Assembly (NCBI RefSeq): GCF_003144405.1
Contig: NZ_PENW01000034.1
Span: 197,788 to 234,296 of the forward strand
Origin: Proteus cibi
GTDB lineage: Bacteria; Pseudomonadota; Gammaproteobacteria; Enterobacterales; Enterobacteriaceae
Direction: 5' to 3'
DNA: 36,509 bases
The notes below the pieces were generated by a model. That model saw only the letters and a program-made list of their open reading frames with translations, was not told the DNA's origin and did not search any database. The position numbers and the translations under genes were made by a program. Below, one piece after another: positions 10,101 through 18,422 of the stretch (the first letter of the stretch is position 1; every line of letters starts with the position of its first letter).

Positions 10101-13100
10101 ACCATATCTCTACGCCATCATATTTTTTTTTGGATAATGAATAATTCCTTGCACCTTCAATAATACTATTATCCCATTGGTTTTGATCTTTATCAAAGAT
10201 AAAAAAGAAAAAATTATTAGTCTTAATGCTAAAACCAAAATAAGCATCATAATTTACTAACGTTGCATCGTAACTTTCATCTGGACTTGCCGAGTAAATA
10301 GGAAATGAGCGGTAAAAGATATCAGTCAGTTCACTGTCATCAAGATGACTTTTCAATATTTTATTAATTATATTTTTTATTTCATCAGGAGCTGATATAG
10401 TCTCTTTTATTCTACATTGTATAGATGCAGATAAATAACTTGTGATGCTCTTTTCACCTGTCTCCGTCTCCGTATACGTAAGTTTTGCATTTTCCAATAT
10501 AGAACTATATATTGATGCGTCAGTACTATCACTTAACATCTTAGTATCCACTGAATCTTTTGATATATTATAAATTACCTCATCTCTTTTTATGAATTTA
10601 TTATTTACAACTCTCTGAATGTCATTATTAAGTTTATCAAATTCATCTCTTACACTAGCATATATTCTTTTTTTATCATCTGGAGTAGAAATTGATGAAA
10701 TATTCATTTCACTATCAACAGAGTAAATATGATAATCATCATTATTACTATCATTGTCATTGTCATTGTCATTGTCATTGTCATTGTCATCATATGATGA
10801 TTTCATTTCATATAAAAGAACAAATAACTCTTCCAACTCTTCGTTATATGTTAAGTAAAAATTACCTTTATCCTTTTTAATAAATTCATCGTTCAATTCA
10901 AAACTAACTATTGAACTCCAAGAACCATCATAACGAATATGAGAAAGCTTTAAGCTATATTGAATCTCTTTTTCAATATTATCCCCTGTTTTTTCTTTTG
11001 CTTTCTCTATACGTTCAACCCAAGCAATATATAAACGGCTATTAAATATCACTGGGCGAATTAAGCCATTATATGGGTTTAAACCATTTTCAATTTTAGT
11101 CCACTCAGTCCAAGCATTGGCTGCCATTTTACCATCTTTAATTTTGCTATGGTCTGCACTGCGCCAATAATAGCTCATTTGGTCTGCTGGATTTCGACCA
11201 ATAAAATAGGTAATACCATCATCTAGAGTGATACTATCATGATAACCACTTAATACTTCTAAATTTGCAATTTGTTCAAATGAGGTTAAATAGCTTTTAA
11301 AGGCATCTTCTACCGTATCGCGATTAATACTATTTTGGCTAATGGATTGTAATAAAGTATCCATCATTTTGGTTTGACCAATACGCATAGTTGGGTCAAC
11401 ATAGTTTTCAGGGTAATAGACTAATTGTGAAAAACCTGCCCAAGTACTATAACGTTTATTCACCATTTCCCATTGTTCAAAGAAAGTGCGCCCCTTCACA
11501 TTTGTATTAACCTCTTTTTCATCACCCGATAAGCAGTTATTAATATAAAACTGAATATTAGCAATCGCCTGTGCAATCGGTGTGGTGATAATTTCAGCTG
11601 AAACTTGATTATCAATTAATAAATGATGATAAACATCATCACGACTGATTAGTGATGGATTGCTACTTTGGTTGGCATAATAATGAGTTAATACCGCCGC
11701 ATTTTTTTCCTCCATGATTTGAACAAGTTGCGCGGTTTTATCCGCATCTAAGCCACCTTGCATAGTTTGACTCAGTTTTTTCCACTGATCATAGCTTTTT
11801 GTAACATCATTATTTTCAGTATATTTTAAATCAACTAATAATTTAAAACTGGTTGGTGAAATACCCAATATTTTTGCAAGTTCAAGATATTGAATAAGAA
11901 TAGTAATATTTTTAAAATCGTTTAACGTTTTATTCGGTGTTAATGCTAATGCCTGATTAATGGTTTTTTCATCCATATTTAAAATGGATGCCATTTTTTC
12001 AGTGGTTAATGATTGATTTTCAAGACCTGATAAAAACTCATTAGCCATATCACCACATTGTGAAATAAAGTGGTGGAATTCGGTTACTGTTTTTACTGTA
12101 TTAATAATTAAACTTAATCTTACAGATTCATTAGTCGCCGTGGGGTCAATAAATTTTCCTTCACTAGTAAAAAATTTCAATTCATATTCATTTAATCCGA
12201 CTTTAGTAGAAAGTAAATTAACCTTGTTAAGCGCATTATAATAAATAGCGATATCACGCTTATCTTGAACACTTAAATCATCATTAGTAATTAATTTTTG
12301 TAAACTCTCAAATGACATATTACCAGATTTTATATTAACCCAATATAATATCCAATGTGCCTTTTCAATAGAACCGATCCCCATTTCAGAGGCGATAAAT
12401 GAGGCAGTTGCTGAAAACGGTTGTTCATCATCATTAACGACATTTTTTAATATATCACGTAGATTATTAAACCATAATTCAACTTCTGGGGTAAATTCTG
12501 AATCATGAGCAGTTGTACACATCAAATATAGTTCACTAATCGCCCATTTTTCTTTTTTAGCAAATTGAACATAATTATTAATAGTATGGATTAAATCCCA
12601 AATATCATCAGATGTGCTATATATTTCAATCAAACCATTATATGGTGGTGGAGAAATATTCATAAGCAATACTAACTCATTAACAGATAAACCATGGATA
12701 TTTGCTAATAAAACAGTACGATAAAGTAAAGAAAGTTTATATGACGTACAATCAAAACTTTTATTACCGGATGCTAACGCCCACAACATAACCAATTCAA
12801 CTTCATTAACATTAAAAGCACGTTTTAAAATATTTAAACGAATTATCTCATCTGGCGTAGAGGCATTAGCTAAATCTAACGGGATACCATTATAATCAAA
12901 AACATATCCATTAAGCGGTGGAGAGTTAAATAATTGATCAAATTGGGAAGGTGAATTATCTAAAGATGTTTTTGAAATATAACCACCATTAAGTACCACA
13001 GCTTGTTCAACAGTAACATGATAATTTTTCATTAACATTTGAATATGAAAAATAGCACTTAATACCTCTTTATTAATATTTAGTGTTGCATCATTAGATT

Positions 13101-14097
13101 CAATGGCGGTAATCAATGCCAAGAGTGACATCCCCGTGGCTTTATATAACCGAATAATTTTATTTAAATTTAACAGTTCTTTATTTGTTAGCGCTTCTTT
13201 TTTATTAAATGCTTTAATAACAAATTGGGCATCTTTAATATCAATATTATAATATTGTGCTAAAAAACGAGAGGTATTTAAACTACTACTGCTAATAGTG
13301 CCAAAATTTTTCTTAAACAGTGTCTCGGTATCTTTATCAACATCCTCAACTACAAGATTATAAAGTTCAGGGGAAATATCCGCTTGAATAGAGGCTAACA
13401 GTGCAGAATCTAAGGTTTTAGTCACATCAGGGGCAGATATTAAACCTTTAAGATCTTTATCTTGAAGTAAAATTGCTTGGCGAATGGTTTCATAAGGTTG
13501 GTGATAAGGGGTTTCACCGGTTAAACGGTTTGTGGCTAATTCACGAAATAAATCTTTACCACTGCCTAATTTATTTTGCAACGCAGTGGTTAAAATTTGA
13601 TTTGATATAGAAAGGGTTGAAACTTCTTTATCCATATTTTCTTGTGAAAGCACTAATTGTGCTAAATCAGGACGGCGTTTATCCAGATGATAATTAGAAC
13701 TTTCAGCATGCAGTGCTTTAGCTTCACGATAAAGCTCGGTTAAATAACCAGCCGGTGAAAACATAGAAGCAACCGATTTTGAATCAACATAATTTTTATC
13801 TCGATTTGGGATCCAATCTTCTAGTGCACGGCTTTGTGCTGATTGGGTTTGAATACCTAAAGCGACGGCATTACGTACTTGTGGATTATTACGCGCTAAA
13901 TAGTGCGCTTCATTAATCTTATTAATTTTTGCGGCTTCTTGTGCTTCTTTATATAATGTTTTCGCTTCATGCCAACTTAATCTTTCTTCGCTTAATGCAT
14001 AAATTTCATGTAGCGATAATGGCGCTAAATCATTAAGTGTAATAGATTCTGATGTGTTAGAATTCATTTTAGCTAAAAGTGTATTAATGGTTTTCAT
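7168..14097 (-). CDS. tcdA: TcdA-type Tc toxin component (TcA), pore-forming translocator
   Basis: TcA subunit, 2309 aa. In the family it forms a bell-shaped pentamer that binds the target cell, opens at pH change and injects the TcC enzyme. The N-terminus has the VRP1/SpvA-like signature (SVASMFSPAGYLTELYREAK; RRPDLAQLVLS). The helical shell covers roughly residues 1-950 and a variable receptor-binding region about 1000-1520. A flexible, basic/acidic linker lies near residues 1720-1745. Pore-forming helices include a Gly/Ala-rich hairpin near 1922-1979 and a long coiled coil near 2010-2045. The C-terminus (RYLPFEGLPV...LTLSDIVLHINYTIR) is the TcB-binding domain. An AGGAA site precedes the ATG. 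The frame is intact. The middle of the gene is visibly richer in A+T than the 3' third, and it holds a hexamer repeat and an A9 tract. Confidence 0.97.
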   Translation of the reverse strand: MKTINTLLAKMNSNTSESITLNDLAPLSLHEIYALSEERLSWHEAKTLYKEAQEAAKINKINEAHYLARNNPQVRNAVALGIQTQSAQSRALEDWIPNRDKNYVDSKSVASMFSPAGYLTELYREAKALHAESSNYHLDKRRPDLAQLVLSQENMDKEVSTLSISNQILTTALQNKLGSGKDLFRELATNRLTGETPYHQPYETIRQAILLQDKDLKGLISAPDVTKTLDSALLASIQADISPELYNLVVEDVDKDTETLFKKNFGTISSSSLNTSRFLAQYYNIDIKDAQFVIKAFNKKEALTNKELLNLNKIIRLYKATGMSLLALITAIESNDATLNINKEVLSAIFHIQMLMKNYHVTVEQAVVLNGGYISKTSLDNSPSQFDQLFNSPPLNGYVFDYNGIPLDLANASTPDEIIRLNILKRAFNVNEVELVMLWALASGNKSFDCTSYKLSLLYRTVLLANIHGLSVNELVLLMNISPPPYNGLIEIYSTSDDIWDLIHTINNYVQFAKKEKWAISELYLMCTTAHDSEFTPEVELWFNNLRDILKNVVNDDEQPFSATASFIASEMGIGSIEKAHWILYWVNIKSGNMSFESLQKLITNDDLSVQDKRDIAIYYNALNKVNLLSTKVGLNEYELKFFTSEGKFIDPTATNESVRLSLIINTVKTVTEFHHFISQCGDMANEFLSGLENQSLTTEKMASILNMDEKTINQALALTPNKTLNDFKNITILIQYLELAKILGISPTSFKLLVDLKYTENNDVTKSYDQWKKLSQTMQGGLDADKTAQLVQIMEEKNAAVLTHYYANQSSNPSLISRDDVYHHLLIDNQVSAEIITTPIAQAIANIQFYINNCLSGDEKEVNTNVKGRTFFEQWEMVNKRYSTWAGFSQLVYYPENYVDPTMRIGQTKMMDTLLQSISQNSINRDTVEDAFKSYLTSFEQIANLEVLSGYHDSITLDDGITYFIGRNPADQMSYYWRSADHSKIKDGKMAANAWTEWTKIENGLNPYNGLIRPVIFNSRLYIAWVERIEKAKEKTGDNIEKEIQYSLKLSHIRYDGSWSSIVSFELNDEFIKKDKGNFYLTYNEELEELFVLLYEMKSSYDDNDNDNDNDNDNDSNNDDYHIYSVDSEMNISSISTPDDKKRIYASVRDEFDKLNNDIQRVVNNKFIKRDEVIYNISKDSVDTKMLSDSTDASIYSSILENAKLTYTETETGEKSITSYLSASIQCRIKETISAPDEIKNIINKILKSHLDDSELTDIFYRSFPIYSASPDESYDATLVNYDAYFGFSIKTNNFFFFIFDKDQNQWDNSIIEGARNYSLSKKKYDGVEIWLNGTSVDFEFNYQNDGNTYYFSNTQYQELGDVINEEIIYSCHFSPDAKRFYVLTPDFMHVQVTANKLDPIYKSYADDIKDIKISFSTTLRNSEYLISDLIGNKNKFHDGLTSYNSDGDILGLNIPISDFGDNHLITLNAYVSLINKAGQAVSEKSFVFEIRKITSNKGENVISLNRNSKGAQYLSMKWVDKTMLVRLNTLFARKLVKLANKGIDNILTLNTQRLPEPALEAGTDVFMDFNGANALYFWELFYYTPMMVANVMLEGHNYDEASRWLRYVFSPNGYIENSTHVDRVWNSQPLLADTAWNKDQLDSTDPDAVAQTDPMHYKLATFMKCLDILMERGDSAYRVLERDTLNEAKMWYMQALKLLGDETELSSNDAWFAPKLTDAATKTKQPTRAASEEREATVSPRTANSLTSLFLPQINEKLAQYHDTLKLRLFNLRHNLSIDGQPLSLAIYATPADPKALQNAAVNQAQGGSALPNAVIPTQRFPAMLNSAKSVVSQLMQFGSSLSSITERQDAEALSELLATQGSEMILQNIKYQSKNIEEFAYNEKALKALREGAQNRLDHYSQLYEENISSPEQQAMDLYLSSSVLNTTSQALNMAGAAADLAPNIFGMAVGGSRWGGICYATASGLQLTGSATNIAADRLNQSESYRRRRDEWDISRKSAQAEVNQIDAQLEALKISKESANLQLESFKVQQEQTQAQLAFLKNKFTNKALYNWLRGKLMAIYKPFYDLAVSRCRMAEFAYQYDLDKKEAVFIRPGAWQGTYSGLMAGESLMLNLTQMENSYLEEDKRTLEVSRIVSLEEVYQGLGSNKFGFDQVAEVISGNKSKLGTTENGITLKDGQLQASIKLSDLAIDKDYPAGLGQSRRVKQISVTLPMLTGTYQNIRAVLNYGGSAVKPRGCSAIAISHGMNDSGQFQLNFSDDRYLPFEGLPVNDSSTLTLSFPDATDKQKEMLLTLSDIVLHINYTIR
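10751..10790. repeat. Hexanucleotide tandem repeat (tcattg)6.7 encoding Asp-Asn repeats in TcdA
   Basis: Six full copies of tcattg plus tcat form a perfect tandem repeat. Read on the coding strand, it gives an alternating Asn-Asp tract at about residues 1103-1116 of TcdA. The unit is a multiple of three, so copy-number changes would lengthen or shorten the acidic loop without breaking the frame. Confidence 0.9.
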
Positions 14098-14556
14098 TAA
14101 AAATTTCCTAATATTGGTATTTAAAAGTTAAAGTTACATTTCGAATTAAAAAGAGAAATTAAAAACCCCTCTGTTCGTCGAAAATAAAAATACCAAAAAA
14201 AATTTAATGACAAGTTGATATTTTTTATCACTAGAATTGAGTTTTTTTACCCTTAAGAGAAATCACGCCATTCTCTATTAATAAAAATAATGAAAAAAAA
14301 TAAAACAATGAATAAATAATGCGTAAATTAAGAAATAAATAAATCGTTTGATTTAATTATTTATAAATAACTTAATTAATAATTGTTAATTTTAGTCGCT
14401 TATCTTTTATTTTTAATAAAATTTTAATTTCCGCTCTGGAAATTTTCACTTTTCGTCGCGCTAAAAACATCATTGACAAATATCAATAAAAAAAAGAAAT
14501 AAAGGGGGATTATGCATTCGTAATGTTATATATAAGTAGATGTGGAGAACACCTGT
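14098..14556. promoter_or_regulatory. Divergent regulatory region between tcdA and the LysR gene
   Basis: This gap of about 460 bp is extremely AT-rich and contains no convincing ORF. It should hold the promoters of both tcdA and the divergent regulator. A perfect 14-bp palindrome (TTATTTATAAATAA) lies at 14357-14370. A TTGACA hexamer at 14473-14478 points toward the regulator gene but lacks a clearly spaced -10. LysR proteins usually bind T-N11-A-type dyads in such gaps. AT-rich islands of this kind are also typical H-NS targets. No promoter can be fixed by eye. Confidence 0.5.
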
Positions 14557-15438
14557 ATGTTTTTCTCAAGAAAAATAAACCAGTTCTTTGCCGTAGCGAC
14601 TTATCAAAGCCTAGTAAAAGCAGCTGAACAGATAAATGTCACGCCGTCGGCATTGCGCCATGGTATTAATGAACTTGAAAACCAAGTCGGTAAATCATTA
14701 GTAAAACGTTCCAAAAATGGAATGGATCTCACACCCGCAGGAAAAGCGCTGTATGAGCGTCTATATCCTTATTATGAAAAAATAAGAAGCATAGAGAATC
14801 AAATTCTTAAAAACAAAGCGAGTAAAGGCGAAAAAACCACACTAGCCATTAAGTTAGATGGGCTCTATTACCCTGATTTAAAAGATAAATTATTAGCAAT
14901 CAAACAGAGTAATCGCCAATATGATATGTCTTTAACTGACGGTTATATCAATAACCTTGAAGATGAACTATTTGATGAACAATTTGATTTGGTTATTTCA
15001 TCGCTCGATTTTGATCAATCAAATAAAAATATTCAATCAATCAACTTATGCACGCAAAAAGTGGGCTTACTCGCCCATAAGTCATTGTTAGATAAATATA
15101 AAGATATGAAGCATTTTTTTGAAAATGAGACCCTGATCCAGCGTAGCAGTACCTTACAAAACCCAATATTTACCTCAACCTTAAATAGATTGAATGAGCA
15201 GGGTTATCACTGTCATAGCTTGGGATTAACTGAGATGTCGGATGTATTGCATTTTATTAATCAAGGGGCGGGTTACTGTTTTATTCCAGAAAATATTCAT
15301 TTTATTTCAAAAATTACCGATGAACAGGTGGATTTTATTCGCTCCCCTTTTCCTTTTGAGCTTTTTTTACACCAAAAAGTTTACTATAAAAAAGACAACA
15401 CCAAGAATTTGGCTGATATCGCGATGACATTGCGTTAA
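14557..15438 (+). CDS. LysR-family transcriptional regulator of the Tc island (TcaR-like)
   Basis: DNA-binding regulator of 293 aa. An N-terminal winged helix-turn-helix covers about residues 5-60 (NQFFAVATYQSLVKAAEQIN, VTPSALRHGINELENQVGKSLV). A LysR substrate-binding domain covers about residues 90-290. I chose the ATG at 14557 because GGAG lies 9 bases upstream; a GTG 15 bases earlier is open but has no such site. Divergent orientation to tcdA fits a local regulator, as LysR proteins control Tc islands in Yersinia (TcaR2). The effector is unknown. The domain assignment is firm; control of this operon is inferred from position. Confidence 0.88.
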   Translation: MFFSRKINQFFAVATYQSLVKAAEQINVTPSALRHGINELENQVGKSLVKRSKNGMDLTPAGKALYERLYPYYEKIRSIENQILKNKASKGEKTTLAIKLDGLYYPDLKDKLLAIKQSNRQYDMSLTDGYINNLEDELFDEQFDLVISSLDFDQSNKNIQSINLCTQKVGLLAHKSLLDKYKDMKHFFENETLIQRSSTLQNPIFTSTLNRLNEQGYHCHSLGLTEMSDVLHFINQGAGYCFIPENIHFISKITDEQVDFIRSPFPFELFLHQKVYYKKDNTKNLADIAMTLR

Positions 15439-15483
15439 TGCTTATGATAACACTATGATTTAAATAGTATTACCGCACTATAT

Positions 15484-15939
15484 TTACCACAGCGCATTAA
15501 TATATTCAGAGGTAAACCCACGATATTGCAGATAACGAATTTGTTTCGCTTTCTCTTTAAAATCTTTGGGTTTATCTGTGCTAAATTTTCTCTCTTTAAC
15601 CTCTTTACAGAGTTCATACCAATCGGTGTCTGTCTCTTCTAAGATACGGTCGATTATCTCACTAGGGAATCCTTTGGCTCTTAGTTCTTGACGAATACGT
15701 AAAGGGCCATAGGATTTATTTAAGTAACTACGAAAAAAAGTATATACCGTGCGGTTATCATCAAGATATTGGCTTTCGAGTAAGGATTCGATGACTTGAG
15801 GTAAACATTCAGGGGCAGTAGGTGAATCTTTCTCTGTTTCACGAATTCGGCGTTCGATTCGACGTTGTAGTTCGCTTGTACTGTAATCACGACGAGAGAG
15901 CATAAAAATAGCGTACTGATAAAGCTCTTGATAGGTCAT
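15484..15939 (-). CDS. recX: RecX regulatory protein
   Basis: RecX, 151 aa, binds RecA filaments and limits their extension and recombinase activity. The sequence is all-helical with the RecX three-helix repeats: AIFMLSRRDYSTSELQRRI at the start, VIESLLESQYLDDNRTVYTFFRSYL in the middle, then GPLRIRQELRAKGFPSEII and a C-terminal repeat ending in YLQYRGFTSEYINALW. The length is near that of the E. coli protein (about 166 aa). recA is not adjacent; the gene stands alone between the Tc regulator (convergent, 45-bp gap) and an envelope operon. It may be a stand-alone housekeeping recX or a second copy; the window cannot tell. Confidence 0.92.
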   Translation of the reverse strand: MTYQELYQYAIFMLSRRDYSTSELQRRIERRIRETEKDSPTAPECLPQVIESLLESQYLDDNRTVYTFFRSYLNKSYGPLRIRQELRAKGFPSEIIDRILEETDTDWYELCKEVKERKFSTDKPKDFKEKAKQIRYLQYRGFTSEYINALW

Positions 15940-16296
15940 AACGTTCCTTTATTAAAAGAGTCCATATGAGATGTTTATTATCATAACGGTTTATTACCGA
16001 AATAACTTATTTCGACGTTAATTTAATCAGCAATATAGGGAAATAACAAAACAACAATAATTGAAAGAAGAATTATCATTCTCTTTTATAATTTTAATCG
16101 ACTACTTTTATTAAGATTAGCTTAGAAAAAATAAGGTTTTCTACTTAATAATCCCTTAATAATCCTATGATAATGCGAAATGCAAGCATCTCTTGCTGTA
16201 TATCGCACTTATAGCTGGTGATCATTAATAAGAAAAAGATTAAAATTTCCGGCTACTCTTTTACTACTTACTTTTTTAATTTTCTGTGGGTTATGT
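15940..16296. other. Intergenic region with an imperfect nested inverted repeat
   Basis: This AT-rich gap of 357 bp lies between recX and the outer-membrane protein gene. It has no gene I can support. At 16174-16207 there is a nested dyad: outer arms TGCGA/TCGCA and inner arms GCAAG/CTTGC around a 5-base loop. It lies about 90 bp before the next start codon, so it could be a leader structure or an operator. It should also contain the promoter of the three-gene envelope operon, but I cannot fix it. Confidence 0.35.
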
Positions 16297-17280
16297 ATGA
16301 ACTTTTCCAATTTAAATAAGGTGGTATTAACCGCCTCTCTTCTTGCGACTGGCTTTTCTTACGCGGATAGCGATCGCCCACTGCTTTCTTTAAGTGTTAG
16401 CCAGTCCGGCGGTACTGCTTTAAATAATGAAGGTTCATTAGATACTCGTACCCCAGCAAGCCAATCTCGTGTTTTACCGATTTGGGGTGATGAAGCCCGT
16501 GCCCGTGGTTATGATTTACCCGAGCCATTTGGCGTTAGTTATAACTATATGAATCTACGACAAGATGTCATTGTTGATAAAATAGGGTTTAGCTCTAATA
16601 ACGCAGGTATACAAGGAATTCTTTCACAATTACTTATTGATGTTGGGCATACTCGTAGTAGCAATGAATCTCATATGCTAAAACTCGATACTTGGGTTTT
16701 TCCCTTTATGAATGTTTATGGGATCTATGGTAAAACCAAAGGTACATCGACAGCCCAATTAAACTCTATTGGTTTTGGCGCTCCTCTTGCTACAGATGTG
16801 CCTTTTAATTTGGATTATGAAGGAAAATCTTACGGTGCTGGTTTTACTTTAGCAGGGGGTTACAACCAGTTTTTTGGTACTTTTGACTTAAATTACACCA
16901 AAACAAATCTTGATATTTTAGATGGTGATATTAAAGCGTTAGTAATTACACCTCGCGTGGGTTATGAATTTATCTTCTCACCTTTAATCGCAGGCCAAGG
17001 AAATACTAAGCTTCAAGTGTGGACAGGGGCGATGTATCAAGATATTACCCAACGCTTTAAAGGTGATGTAAGTAAATTAAGCCTTCCTGGTGAGATTGAC
17101 AAACCATGGATGAAACCTTTTATGAATGGAATGAAATTCGATGTTGAACAGCATCTTGCCCATAAATGGAATCAAACTGTGGGTGCGCGTTTAGAATTAA
17201 CACGTAACTTTAATGTGATTACCGAAGTCGGTTTTAATAATCGTAATAGCTTCCTTATTTCAGGTGAGTTCCGTTTTTAA
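16297..17280 (+). CDS. Outer-membrane beta-barrel protein, unknown function
   Basis: Protein of 327 aa with a Sec signal peptide (MNFSNLNKVVLTASLLATGFSYA) and a C-terminus ending in an alternating aromatic strand with terminal Phe (FLISGEFRF), the signature for insertion by the Bam complex. The middle has many short amphipathic beta strands (LDTWVFPFMNVYGIYG, SYGAGFTLAGGYNQFFGTFDLNY, ALVITPRVGYEFIF). I do not recognise a characterised family. It is the first gene of a trio: its TAA shares one base with the next ATG (TAATG), followed by an Omp85-like barrel and a lipoprotein. A transport or surface-assembly role is possible but unproven. Confidence 0.8.
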   Translation: MNFSNLNKVVLTASLLATGFSYADSDRPLLSLSVSQSGGTALNNEGSLDTRTPASQSRVLPIWGDEARARGYDLPEPFGVSYNYMNLRQDVIVDKIGFSSNNAGIQGILSQLLIDVGHTRSSNESHMLKLDTWVFPFMNVYGIYGKTKGTSTAQLNSIGFGAPLATDVPFNLDYEGKSYGAGFTLAGGYNQFFGTFDLNYTKTNLDILDGDIKALVITPRVGYEFIFSPLIAGQGNTKLQVWTGAMYQDITQRFKGDVSKLSLPGEIDKPWMKPFMNGMKFDVEQHLAHKWNQTVGARLELTRNFNVITEVGFNNRNSFLISGEFRF

Positions 17281-18422
17281 TGGTTAAATACCCTGTTATT
17301 TTTGGGCTGGCACTTGTCAGCCTCTTTACGTCACACACAGTACACGCACAACTCTTTCCCGATAGACAACAAATAGACCAATGGTTAGTGGGCTTAGGGG
17401 GAGAAAATAACTTCGACCGTAGTAAAACTATCGACTGGGGAATATTACCTGGTCCCTTTTATACACCAGAATTAGAGTTTGGTGTGGGCATTGCCCTTGT
17501 CGGTCTGTATCAAGCGGATAGTCGCCCTGATAGCAAAATCTCGTCTCTCTCGTTAAGTGGCTTTGGCTCATCGACGGGCGCTTTTGGCATGACCTTTAGC
17601 AACTACACCTATTTAGCCGAGGATACTTGGCGCTTTTATCTCACTGGAACATTAAATAATGTCCCGACCAATTATTGGGGTGAGGGTTATCACGAAGGAC
17701 GTGTCAAAGATCATTTCGGTGAGTTTCGCGCTCAAGAATTGCGTCTAACCCCCACTTTACTGCGTCAAATTACCAAAAACACCTATATAGGATTAGGGTG
17801 GGATTATTCAAATTTACAAGCGGCAGCCCCAGATGATCCCTTTAAAGCCTATATGAATAAGCGCAATTTACCTTTGCGCTCAACCAGTTCGGGAATAACA
17901 GTTCGCTTTACTTACGATAGCCGTGATTTTTTGCCGAATGCTTATCAAGGTCAGGCTTTTGATATCAGTTATACCCATTACTCACCGGATACTGGCAGTA
18001 ATAATCGTTTTAATGCGACACAGATACAATATAACTACTATTATCCTTTAAGTGATAATGCGGTATTAGCATTTGATAATTATGCTCGTTTCACATCAGG
18101 TGATGTCCCTTGGAGCCAATTGTCTAAACTGAGTAATGGACAGCAAATGCGAGGCTATTACGAAGGGCGATATCAAGATAATCATGTATTTTCAACCCAA
18201 TTAGAGTACCGCCAAAAACTCGATTGGCGCCATGGCATTGCACTTTGGATTGGTGGTGGTACGTTAAGCGACCAAGCGCGTGATTTAGGTAAAGGCCATT
18301 GGCTACCGAGTGTCGGTGTGGGTTATCGATTTGAATTTAAACCTCGTATGAATGTACGTCTCGATTTTGGTATAGGTAAAGAAAGTACAGGATTCTATTT
18401 TCAAGTAGGTGAAGCATTTTGA
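17280..18422 (+). CDS. Omp85/BamA-like outer-membrane barrel lacking POTRA domains
   Basis: Protein of 380 aa with a signal peptide ending at VHA and a beta-barrel matching the bacterial surface antigen (Omp85) domain. Barrel-type strands include SSGITVRFTYDSRDFLPNAYQG and LPSVGVGYRFEF. The sequence MRGYYEGRYQDN fits the conserved (V/M)RG(F/Y) loop-6 motif of Omp85 proteins. There is no room for POTRA repeats: only about 30-40 residues separate the signal peptide from the first strand. It therefore belongs with POTRA-less Omp85 relatives, whose substrates are mostly unknown. It overlaps both neighbours by one base, so the trio is almost certainly co-translated. Confidence 0.82.
   Translation: MVKYPVIFGLALVSLFTSHTVHAQLFPDRQQIDQWLVGLGGENNFDRSKTIDWGILPGPFYTPELEFGVGIALVGLYQADSRPDSKISSLSLSGFGSSTGAFGMTFSNYTYLAEDTWRFYLTGTLNNVPTNYWGEGYHEGRVKDHFGEFRAQELRLTPTLLRQITKNTYIGLGWDYSNLQAAAPDDPFKAYMNKRNLPLRSTSSGITVRFTYDSRDFLPNAYQGQAFDISYTHYSPDTGSNNRFNATQIQYNYYYPLSDNAVLAFDNYARFTSGDVPWSQLSKLSNGQQMRGYYEGRYQDNHVFSTQLEYRQKLDWRHGIALWIGGGTLSDQARDLGKGHWLPSVGVGYRFEFKPRMNVRLDFGIGKESTGFYFQVGEAF

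Noticed and set aside
10751-10790. CRISPR-like repeat array
   Set aside because: The unit is 6 bases with no spacers; it is a simple coding microsatellite.
10692-10880. Plus-strand ORF with a His-Cys repeat (HCHCHCHC), at first sight a metal-binding peptide
   Set aside because: It is the antisense reading of the Asp-Asn hexamer repeat inside tcdA, with no ribosome site or promoter.
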